Source of the DNA: Acidobacteriota bacterium
GTDB lineage: Bacteria > Acidobacteriota > Vicinamibacteria > Vicinamibacterales > UBA2999
Reading direction: 5' to 3'
Assembly: GCA_020851835.1 (NCBI GenBank)
Contig: JADZBZ010000013.1
Location: 1 to 8,540, forward strand
Length of the DNA: 8,540 nt
Below the pieces are notes generated by a model. That model saw nothing but the letters and a program-made list of their open reading frames with translations. It had not been told where the DNA came from and did not search any database. Below are positions 1 through 5,785 of the stretch, one piece after another. Each line of letters opens with the position of its first letter. Positions within the stretch are counted from its first letter, which is position 1. The translations under genes were made by a program, and so were the position numbers.

Positions 1-673
1 GCTCCGGCAGATTCCAGTAGGCCACATTGCACCCCGGATCCCGGACGATGGCCACCTCGTCGAAAAAGCCGGGCACCAGGTTGAGCCAACGCTGGTCGTG
101 ATGCAGGCCCGCGCGCGGATCGAGACGGTTGTGAGAACGGAGCCGCTCAATCAACCAGTCGAGAAAGCGGAAGGCCTCGGGCCGGGCCGACACACCGATG
201 AACCCGCCATTGAAGGTGCCCGCCAGCGCGATGGCCAGCTCGCGCGCGACCGGATCGAGGGTGGCTGGCTCGAGCAGATGCGGCGCGAGCGTGATGGCGT
301 GGGCCGCACTGGTGGCGATCAAGGGCGTCAGATCGTGCAGCACCAGGACGTCGGCGTCGAGAAACAGCACGGTTTCGACGCCGAGGTGCAGCAGGTGGCG
401 CATCACCAGCGGCTTGGCCAGCACTGTCAGTTCCTTGGCCGGGTTGATGAAGGCCTGACGCATCAGATCGGGCAGGTCGACGCGTTCGATGGGAATCGAC
501 TCGAAGTCGCGTTCGTGCCAGCCCTCCAGGGCGTCGGCGCGTTCCGTGACCAGGGCAAACACCGGGATGTCCGGATGGACGGCCCCGAGCGACCGGGCCA
601 GCACGCGCGCGTGGCTGACGAAGCTCTTCGTGATCGCCGTGCAGATCGCCACACGACCTACGCGGCCCGTCAT
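1..673 (-). CDS. GT-A-type glycosyltransferase-like protein, DxD-containing (C-terminus beyond window)
   Basis: Translated leftwards from ATG 673-671, the frame stays open to the window edge (224 complete codons), so the C-terminal part is missing. The N-terminus (VAICTAITKSFVSHARVLARSL) has the layout of a nucleotide-sugar-binding Rossmann half. Residues 102-112 read VLFLDADVLVL, a hydrophobic strand ending in D106-A-D108, the classic DxD that holds the metal and sugar nucleotide in GT-A enzymes. Later blocks TFNGGFIGVS and HHDQRWLNLVPGFF are shared with the adjacent upstream gene, so the two are tandem paralogs. The start codon overlaps the neighbour's stop (ATGA, 670-673), implying translational coupling; no strong SD is visible. 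Donor, acceptor and product are unknown. A role in a surface glycan or glycosylated metabolite is only a guess. The glycosyltransferase call rests on motif and fold pattern, not on a database match. Confidence 0.8.
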   Translation of the reverse strand, partial: MTGRVGRVAICTAITKSFVSHARVLARSLGAVHPDIPVFALVTERADALEGWHERDFESIPIERVDLPDLMRQAFINPAKELTVLAKPLVMRHLLHLGVETVLFLDADVLVLHDLTPLIATSAAHAITLAPHLLEPATLDPVARELAIALAGTFNGGFIGVSARPEAFRFLDWLIERLRSHNRLDPRAGLHHDQRWLNLVPGFFDEVAIVRDPGCNVAYWNLPE

Positions 674-1869
674 GGCGTCCCCGAGGGCAGCATCTGGGCC
701 GGCACTTCGTGTTCGGCCAGCCCGTACTGACGTGCCCACTGCATGAACGCCGCAGACCCCGGACCGTCGAGGTCGGGGTACGCCTGCTGGAGATCGGCTC
801 GGGTCTCGTAGATGGCGTGCCAGAAGCGGGTGAGTCCGGTGCGCGGAACCAGCGCGTGCAGCCAGTGCCAGTAGCTCTGGGGGGGCGCCGTGCGGAACGG
901 ATCTCCGAATCGGTCGGCCTCCTCGCCCAGATCCAGATAGAGTCGCCGCGCCAGATCGGGAATGGAGACGCCATTGTCGAAGACGCCGAACGCGTAGGGC
1001 CACGTCCGCGTCTCGCGATAACCCTCGCGCTCGAGGGCCTCCCTGAACTGGTCGACGACGAGGCGCACCGCTCCGAGTGCGTCCCAGGGCAGGCGCTGGT
1101 TGTAGCCGGTAAGCTGGTCCGGTTCGTCCGGGTTGTAGCCGCTGAAGCGGAAGACCCGGCACGGGCGGCCGTCCACGCGAACGCGTCCGTCCGGGTCGAG
1201 GCCGATCTGCCGTTCCGGCAGGCTCCAGTGCCCCACGTTGAAGGCCGCATCGCGCAGCACGTGGATGCCATCGAAGAACCCCGGCGCCAGATCCAGCCAC
1301 CGCTGCTCGAAGTGCAGGCCCGCCTCGACGTCCCGCCGGCATTCGGTGGAGAGCCGGTCCTGCCACCACGACAGCCACCGATGGGAGGTGGGGTGCGCGG
1401 CCACACCCAGGACGCCGACGTTGAAGACGCCCGATTGCAGGATGTTGATCTCGCGCTCGGCCGCGGCGGCCCCGCCCAGCGGCGCCACCAGGTGCGGTGT
1501 CAGCACGACCGGTGACTCCGCCAGTCGATCGAAGATCGGCGATACCTCGTCGAGGATCAGCGTTTCCTGCTTGAAATAAATCACGCGGTCGATGCCCTGC
1601 CCGAGCAGCCATCGCAGGAGAGCCGGCGTGCAGGCGTAGCTGAACGCCTGTTGGGGATGGTAGAAGCGGATGCGCTCCAGCCGCGGCAGATCGAGCGCCG
1701 CCAGCGGCACGAGTGTGAAGGGCTCGGCCGCCGGGTCGAAGCGTTCCTGCACCTGGTCGGCCAGTAGGACGAAGAACGGGACGTCAGGGTGGTGCTGCCG
1801 GAACGAGCGGGCGAGCACCCGCGCGTACGACAGGCAGTTCTTCGCGACGATGGTGCAGCCAGCCTTCAC
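670..1869 (-). CDS. Glycosyltransferase-like paralog lacking the DxD motif
   Basis: This is a 399-aa protein from GTG 1869-1867, chosen because the GTG overlaps the antiporter stop (GTGA, 1866-1869) and the sequence after it (CTIVAKNCLSYARVLARSF) aligns with the start of the downstream paralog. A longer frame to 1929 would run into the antiporter's conserved C-terminus. It shares with its neighbour the ARVLARS block, the HPDVPFF strand, the TPHL motif, FNVGVLGV and HFEQRWLDLAPGFFDG followed by FNVGHWSLPE. Where the neighbour has FLDADVLVL, this protein has YFKQETLIL (residues 98-106), so the DxD is replaced by K100-Q101-E102. The C-terminal third (with FRFSGYNPDEPDQ) has no motif I can assign. 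It could be a metal-independent transferase, a distinct subfamily, or a non-catalytic partner of the downstream enzyme. No SD is visible, so translation probably depends on coupling. Confidence 0.8.
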   Translation of the reverse strand: MKAGCTIVAKNCLSYARVLARSFRQHHPDVPFFVLLADQVQERFDPAAEPFTLVPLAALDLPRLERIRFYHPQQAFSYACTPALLRWLLGQGIDRVIYFKQETLILDEVSPIFDRLAESPVVLTPHLVAPLGGAAAAEREINILQSGVFNVGVLGVAAHPTSHRWLSWWQDRLSTECRRDVEAGLHFEQRWLDLAPGFFDGIHVLRDAAFNVGHWSLPERQIGLDPDGRVRVDGRPCRVFRFSGYNPDEPDQLTGYNQRLPWDALGAVRLVVDQFREALEREGYRETRTWPYAFGVFDNGVSIPDLARRLYLDLGEEADRFGDPFRTAPPQSYWHWLHALVPRTGLTRFWHAIYETRADLQQAYPDLDGPGSAAFMQWARQYGLAEHEVPAQMLPSGTP

Positions 1870-3278
1870 AGCACCATGAAGCAGGTCGCGGCCACCAGGG
1901 TGGGCACCACCGCCGACGCGAACAGCCACAGCGGCGAGACGCCGTTGGGGAAGTACTTGCCGAGGATGGCCTGTCCCGCGGGGTTGGGCGCGTTGGCAAT
2001 CACCGTGAGTCCGCCGCCGGTCACGGCGCCGGCCACGACCGAGAACCTCAACGTTTCGCTCAGGTCAGGCACCAGCGTGGACAGATACGTGATGAGGGCG
2101 TTGTCGTTGAAGGCCGTCAGGAGCGTCGCGCTCCAGAACAGCGGCCGCTCCGTCAGGCCGCCCAGCACGGGACCAATCCACCATCCCTGCAGCCCACCGT
2201 GCGTCACCAGCCCGCCCAGGAAGAAGCCGACCAGCAGGGGCGACTTCAGATCGATGGCCGACTGGAACGGCGAGGTGGCCTGCGTGAACCCCAGGAAGAA
2301 GAGAAACGCCCCAATGAAGAGCGGCGGGGCGTGCGCCTCCATGACGACGAAGGCGAGGAAGGCCAGGTGCACCGCCGTTATCCACGCCGGGACGGCCGGC
2401 TGCTCGCGGTCGCCGTCGTCCACGGAGGTGATCGCGGCGACGCTCTGCAGACCGGCGAGCTCGCGGCGGAAGATCAGGAAGTATGTGGTGGTCGAGACCA
2501 GGATGGCGAGGCACGCCTTCCAGCCGAAATGCGTGGACATGAACGCCAGCGACCACTCCCACGGCCCCGACACCATCAGCACGGGCGGCGCGGCGAAATG
2601 GGTGAGCGTGCCGCCGATCGAGACGTTGACGAAGAGCAGCCCCAGGGTCGCGTACCGCAGGCGGCGCGTGGGCTGCATCGCGTAGAACTGCCGGCTGAGC
2701 AGCATGGCGCAGATGGTCATGGCGGCCGGTTCGGTGATGAACGACCCGAGCACGGGGCCCAGCGTGAGAATGGTGAACCACCAGGCGGCCGGCGTGCTGC
2801 CGCCCAGAGCCGCGAGCCGCTGGAGCGCTGCCTGCGCGAATCCCACTACGGGCCGCGTGGCCGCCATGGCCATGATGACCACGACGAACATCGGCTCGGT
2901 GAAGTGCACCGACTCGGTGAGGTAGGCCTGGGCGGTGGCCCAGTCGAGCGTGACCGAGATGGCCGCCAGCAGCACCAGCACCCAGAGGCCGAAGACGACC
3001 TCGACTTCGCCCAGGAAGTGCAGGAGTTCGGCCTTGAAGCTCGGGCGTGGCTCGACGCCCGCCGCCCGGCACTGCTCGTCGAAGACGTGTTGGGCATGGT
3101 GGGCGGCCTTGCGGAACCGGTTGGCGAAGAAGGTGTGCAGTACCGCCAGCAGGAATACGGCCGTCGCCACGGCGTTGACCGGTTGCTGGGCGATGCGCGA
3201 GGACAGCAGGTCGAGGAGCGAACCGCCGGCCGGGTCGAGGTACTCGTGCAGGGGAAGCGGGAAGGGCGATTCGGGCAT
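1866..3278 (-). CDS. Putative Na+/H+ antiporter family membrane protein
   Basis: This is a 470-aa polytopic inner-membrane protein with about 11-12 hydrophobic segments (for example residues 35-52, 92-110, 127-150 and 165-195, and a last one ending at the C-terminus). Between the first two spans is a hydrophilic stretch with FRKAAHHAQHVFDEQC. Charged or polar residues inside hydrophobic regions are GSFITEPAAMT (178-188), FNDNALITYL (390-399) and NAPNPAGQ (429-436). These resemble the discontinuous-helix motifs of NhaD and other ion-transporter-superfamily proteins, and I recognise the whole as the putative Na+/H+ antiporter (Na_H_antiport_3-like) family. The transported ion is not proven by sequence. 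The start ATG 3278-3276 was chosen because longer in-frame starts would overlap the divergent ogt gene. No SD precedes it. It is first gene of a leftward unit with two glycosyltransferase-like genes, overlapping the next by 4 bases. Confidence 0.82.
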   Translation of the reverse strand: MPESPFPLPLHEYLDPAGGSLLDLLSSRIAQQPVNAVATAVFLLAVLHTFFANRFRKAAHHAQHVFDEQCRAAGVEPRPSFKAELLHFLGEVEVVFGLWVLVLLAAISVTLDWATAQAYLTESVHFTEPMFVVVIMAMAATRPVVGFAQAALQRLAALGGSTPAAWWFTILTLGPVLGSFITEPAAMTICAMLLSRQFYAMQPTRRLRYATLGLLFVNVSIGGTLTHFAAPPVLMVSGPWEWSLAFMSTHFGWKACLAILVSTTTYFLIFRRELAGLQSVAAITSVDDGDREQPAVPAWITAVHLAFLAFVVMEAHAPPLFIGAFLFFLGFTQATSPFQSAIDLKSPLLVGFFLGGLVTHGGLQGWWIGPVLGGLTERPLFWSATLLTAFNDNALITYLSTLVPDLSETLRFSVVAGAVTGGGLTVIANAPNPAGQAILGKYFPNGVSPLWLFASAVVPTLVAATCFMVL

Positions 3279-3326
3279 CAGGTGATTCGGGGATGGGATG
3301 ATCGGGCGTTGGAGACCGGGCCATCT

Positions 3327-3333
3327 TATTATC
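3327..3333. promoter_or_regulatory. AT-rich box with back-to-back -10-like hexamers between divergent genes
   Basis: In the 67-bp gap between the antiporter start (3278) and the ogt start, the only AT-rich patch is TTATTATC. Read on the plus strand it gives TATTAT (3327-3332), and on the minus strand GATAAT (3333-3328); each matches the -10 consensus at 5 of 6 positions. No convincing -35 hexamer lies at the right spacing on either strand. It may serve transcription in both directions. A plus-strand start near 3339 would fall inside the ogt ribosome-binding site, so the ogt promoter may lie elsewhere. This is a pattern match only. Confidence 0.35.
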
Positions 3334-3335
3334 GC

Positions 3336-3343
3336 GGAGGGAG
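3336..3343 (+). promoter_or_regulatory. Shine-Dalgarno site of ogt (decides the start codon)
   Basis: GGAGGGAG is a strong anti-SD match, and the GGAGG core ends 5 nt before GTG 3346. The alternative ATG at 3358 is 17 nt from the core, which is too far. This favours GTG 3346 over the ATG, although homologous proteins usually begin near the latter position (MVYRILDSPVG). Confidence 0.6.
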
Positions 3344-3345
3344 AA

Positions 3346-3840
3346 GTGGAAACGCCCATGGTGTATCGCATCCTCGACAGCCCGGTCGGCCGCCTGCTGA
3401 TTGCCGGTGACGGGTCGGCGCTGCGGCGGCTGGCGTTCTTGGCGGGGCGGCGGCCCGCCGTCGATCCCGCCTGGGCGGCCGACGACCGGGGAATCCTGGA
3501 TCCGGTCGCCAGCGAACTCGAGGCGTACTTCGCCGGCCGGCTGCGGCGCTTTTCGGTCGCCGTCGAGCCTTCGGGCACTCCGTTCCAGCAGCGCGTGTGG
3601 CGCGCGCTGTGCGACATCCCCTACGGGACCACGCTCAGCTATGGCGAACTGGCCCGGCGTATCGACGCCGCTCGTGCCGTGCGTGCCGTCGGTGCCGCCA
3701 ACGGGGCCAACCCCATCGCCATCATCGTGCCGTGCCACCGCGTGATCGGCGCCAATGGCTCACTCACCGGCTTCGGCGGCGGGTTGCCCGTCAAACGGGC
3801 GCTGCTGGACCTCGAGCAGGGGACTCGGCGGCTGCTCTGA
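3346..3840 (+). CDS. ogt: Methylated-DNA--[protein]-cysteine S-methyltransferase (Ogt/MGMT)
   Basis: This 164-aa cytoplasmic DNA-repair protein moves the alkyl group from O6-alkylguanine (and O4-alkylthymine) to its own cysteine in a single-turnover, suicidal reaction. Visible parts: an N-terminal ribonuclease-H-like lobe (VYRILDSPVGRLLIAGDG), then the DNA-binding C-terminal domain with GTPFQQRVWRALCDIPYGTTLSYGELA, the RAVRAVGAANGANP helix region, and the active site VPCHRVIG with acceptor C130. The TGFGGGLPVKRALLDLE tail is typical. Length fits the Ogt class and no Ada regulatory domain is fused. The start is GTG 3346 on SD grounds; ATG 3358 is the alternative. It is divergent from the antiporter unit and lies 95 bp before the redox operon, with no evident functional link to either side. 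All key residues are present, so it should be active. Confidence 0.95.
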   Translation: METPMVYRILDSPVGRLLIAGDGSALRRLAFLAGRRPAVDPAWAADDRGILDPVASELEAYFAGRLRRFSVAVEPSGTPFQQRVWRALCDIPYGTTLSYGELARRIDAARAVRAVGAANGANPIAIIVPCHRVIGANGSLTGFGGGLPVKRALLDLEQGTRRLL

Positions 3841-3894
3841 AGGGAACGGCAACCGGCGGCTGGCCGGCCGGAGCGACCTCGCCTGCCGGGTGCG

Positions 3895-3915
3895 GCCTCC
3901 CGCGAGGCTCCGCGG
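3895..3915 (+). other. Two overlapping, mutually exclusive inverted repeats upstream of TATAAT
   Basis: GCCTC (3895-3899) pairs with GAGGC (3904-3908) across a 4-nt loop. CCGCG (3900-3904) pairs with CGCGG (3911-3915) across a 6-nt loop. The two share bases and cannot form together. They sit where the -35 element of the 3921 promoter would be, so they could be an operator. They are not followed by a T-tract, so a terminator for ogt is unlikely. In DNA this GC-rich, short inverted repeats also arise by chance. Confidence 0.25.
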
Positions 3916-3920
3916 TCCAA

Positions 3921-3926
3921 TATAAT
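3921..3926 (+). promoter_or_regulatory. Consensus -10 element (TATAAT) for a leaderless-type start
   Basis: A perfect TATAAT stands out in a GC-rich stretch. Its last base is 9 nt before ATG 3936, so a transcript starting 6-8 bases downstream would begin within about 2-4 nt of the start codon. No SD lies between it and the ATG. The -35 position (about 3898-3903, TCCCGC) does not match consensus. I infer this is the promoter of the GltD-like/korA/korB unit and that its mRNA is leaderless or nearly so. Confidence 0.55.
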
Positions 3927-3935
3927 TGCCCGTAT

Positions 3936-5732
3936 ATGGACCGGACGGACGTCGGGAACCCGGACTACTTCCACAAGGTCGTCGACTGCCAGTGGGCCTG
4001 CCCCGCCCACACCAACGTACCGGAGTACATCCGGCTCATCGCGCAGGGCCGGTTCAGCGACGCCTACGTGCTCAACCGCGAAACCAACGTCTTTCCAGGC
4101 ATTCTCGGCCGGACGTGCGACCGTCCCTGCGAGCCGGCCTGCCGCCGCACGCGCGTGGACGGCAAGGCCGTGGCCATCTGCCGTCTCAAGCGTGTCGCGG
4201 CAGACCACAAGGACGACGTGAGCCACCGGATTCCGGTGGCGCCAGTGGCGAAAAACGGCAAGCGAATCGCGCTGATCGGCGCCGGGCCGGCCTCACTCAC
4301 GGTGGCCAACGACCTGATGCCGCTCGGCTACCAGTGCACCGTGTTCGAGAAGGGGCCGAGTCCCGGCGGCCTGATGCGCGTCAACATCCCCGCGTTCCGC
4401 CTGCCCGAAGAAGTCCTCGACGAGGAAATCGGCTACATCACGCACATGGGTGTCGAGATGCGGTACGACACGCCCGTCGAGAGCCTTCGCGCGCTCGTGG
4501 ACTCGAAGGAGTACGACGCGGTGTTCGTGGGTAGCGGTGCGCCCAAGGGCAAGGAGCTGGAACTGCCCGGGCGGCACGACACCGACCAGATCTTCATCGG
4601 CATCGAGTGGCTCGAATCCATCCACTTCGGACACGTCGCTACGGTGGGGAAGCGGGTGCTGATTATCGGCGTGGGCAACACGGCGATGGACTGCTGCCGG
4701 TCGGCCAAGCGTCTCGGCGCGACCGACGTGAAGGTCATCGGCCGCAAGACGCGCAAGTACTTCAAGGCGTCGACCTGGGAACTGGAGGACGCCGAGGAAG
4801 AGCGTGTGGACATTCTCGAAAACCACTCGCCCGTGCGCTTCGTCGTCGAGAACGGCACGCTGACCGGGATGGAGTTCGACAGGTTCACTTCGCGCGAGGA
4901 GCACGGCAAGCTCGTGCAGGAGCCCGCGGGCCGCACGATTGTCCCGGGCGACACGGTCATCCTGGCGATCGGCCAGGAGAACGCCTTCCCCTGGATCGAG
5001 CGCGACATGGGGCTCGCCTTCGACAAGTGGAACATGCCGGTGGTGGACAAGGTGACGCACATGGCCACGCGGCCGGGCGTCTTCTTCGGCGGCGATGCGG
5101 CGTTCGGGCCCGCCAACATCATCTGGGCGGTGGCGCACGGCCATCAGGCGGCGATTTCCATCCACCACTATTGTCAGGGCATGCCGGTGACCGAAAGGCC
5201 GCCGCACGGCCAGACGCTCACCAGCACCAAGATGGGCCTGCACGAGTGGGCCTACAGCAACAACTACAGCCCGGCGGCGCGCCAGAAGATGACCCACGTC
5301 GAGATGCCCCGGCGCTTCTCGAAGATGACTATCGAGGTGGAGGAGGGCTTCACGGCCGACCAGACGAAGCACGAGGTGGAGCGCTGCCTCAACTGCGACG
5401 TCCAGACGCATTTCACCGAACCGTTGTGCATCGAGTGCGATGCGTGCATCGACATCTGCCCGGTGGACTGCCTGACCATTGTGCCCAATGCCGAGGAGTC
5501 CGCCCTGCGTCACCACCTCACGGCGCCGGCCGACAACCTCGACCAGGCGCTCTTCGTGTCGGGCCCGCTCGAGCAGACCGGGCGCGTGATGGTGAAGGAC
5601 GAAAACGTCTGCCTGCACTGCGGCCTTTGCGCCGAACGCTGCCCGACCTACGCGTGGGACATGCGCAAGTTCGTTCTGCAGCAGCCCTACGCGGGGGTCA
5701 GCTTCATTCGGCTGGAGGTCGTGGGGCGATAA
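3936..5732 (+). CDS. GltD-like FAD/NAD(P) oxidoreductase with C-terminal 2x[4Fe-4S] ferredoxin domain
   Basis: This 598-aa cytoplasmic electron-transfer flavoprotein has, in order: an N-terminal Fe-S region of the GltD/dihydropyrimidine-dehydrogenase type (C18, C22, then C61, C65, C69 in GRTCDRPCEPACRR); an FAD-binding Rossmann motif GAGPAS (115-120) with PGGLMRVNIPAFRLP; an NAD(P)-binding motif GVGNTA (245-250); the second FAD contact FGGDAAFGPANI (G385-D387); CLNC (484-487); and two [4Fe-4S] motifs, C498/C501/C504/C508 and C559/C562/C565/C569. Glutamate synthase is unlikely: there is no large subunit nearby, and korA and korB follow directly. The likely role is passing electrons between KorAB and NAD(P)(H), as in NADP-dependent 2-oxoglutarate oxidoreductases with a GltD-like third subunit. 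The usual tyrosine-arginine-arginine of NADPH-specific GltD is replaced by IGRK, so NAD versus NADP is open. Start ATG 3936 lies just after TATAAT and has no SD. Confidence 0.9.
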   Translation: MDRTDVGNPDYFHKVVDCQWACPAHTNVPEYIRLIAQGRFSDAYVLNRETNVFPGILGRTCDRPCEPACRRTRVDGKAVAICRLKRVAADHKDDVSHRIPVAPVAKNGKRIALIGAGPASLTVANDLMPLGYQCTVFEKGPSPGGLMRVNIPAFRLPEEVLDEEIGYITHMGVEMRYDTPVESLRALVDSKEYDAVFVGSGAPKGKELELPGRHDTDQIFIGIEWLESIHFGHVATVGKRVLIIGVGNTAMDCCRSAKRLGATDVKVIGRKTRKYFKASTWELEDAEEERVDILENHSPVRFVVENGTLTGMEFDRFTSREEHGKLVQEPAGRTIVPGDTVILAIGQENAFPWIERDMGLAFDKWNMPVVDKVTHMATRPGVFFGGDAAFGPANIIWAVAHGHQAAISIHHYCQGMPVTERPPHGQTLTSTKMGLHEWAYSNNYSPAARQKMTHVEMPRRFSKMTIEVEEGFTADQTKHEVERCLNCDVQTHFTEPLCIECDACIDICPVDCLTIVPNAEESALRHHLTAPADNLDQALFVSGPLEQTGRVMVKDENVCLHCGLCAERCPTYAWDMRKFVLQQPYAGVSFIRLEVVGR

Positions 5733-5737
5733 GGCGA

Positions 5738-5778
5738 GGACGGAGTCCCGGTGCTCCCGTCCGCAACCCGACACGTTG
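5738..5778 (+). other. Intercistronic hairpins between the oxidoreductase gene and korA
   Basis: The 53-bp gap contains GGACGG (5738-5743) pairing with CCGTCC (5757-5762), extended by AG/CT across a one-base bulge. A second, weaker stem, CAAC (5764-5767) with GTTG (5775-5778), leads directly into the T-rich TTTTCTT before the korA ATG. The strong stem is 13 nt from the T-tract, so a standard terminator is doubtful. A partial attenuator, or a processing or stability element tuning korA relative to the upstream gene, is possible. Confidence 0.35.
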
Positions 5779-5785
5779 TTTTCTT

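Noticed and set aside
98..1515. Plus-strand open frames opposite the glycosyltransferase genes
   Set aside because: They lie antisense to two genes with conserved motifs, have biased composition rich in Arg, Gln and Gly, no recognisable motif and no SD; they are GC-driven shadows.
1870..1929. Longer start for the DxD-less glycosyltransferase
   Set aside because: The extra residues come from the antiporter's C-terminal coding region, and the paralog aligns only from the GTG at 1869.
2199..3410. 403-aa plus-strand open frame opposite the antiporter
   Set aside because: It is charged, low-complexity sequence (runs of E, G, R, H) complementary to a convincing polytopic membrane protein; it is a shadow frame.
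3279..3617. Upstream extension of the antiporter, including an ATG at 3359-3357
   Set aside because: It would overlap the divergent ogt coding region and adds low-complexity, non-membrane residues not expected in this family.
3597..3935. In-frame upstream extension of the GltD-like gene into ogt
   Set aside because: The extension is an off-frame reading of ogt with no family similarity; the conserved N-terminal cysteine region begins right after ATG 3936.
3841..3935. Intrinsic terminator after ogt
   Set aside because: GC-rich inverted repeats are present but no run of T follows them.
4293..5774. 493-aa minus-strand open frame opposite the GltD-like gene
   Set aside because: It is rich in His, Arg and Val with no domain, and exists because the sense codons favour G/C at the third position; the sense frame has all the cofactor motifs.
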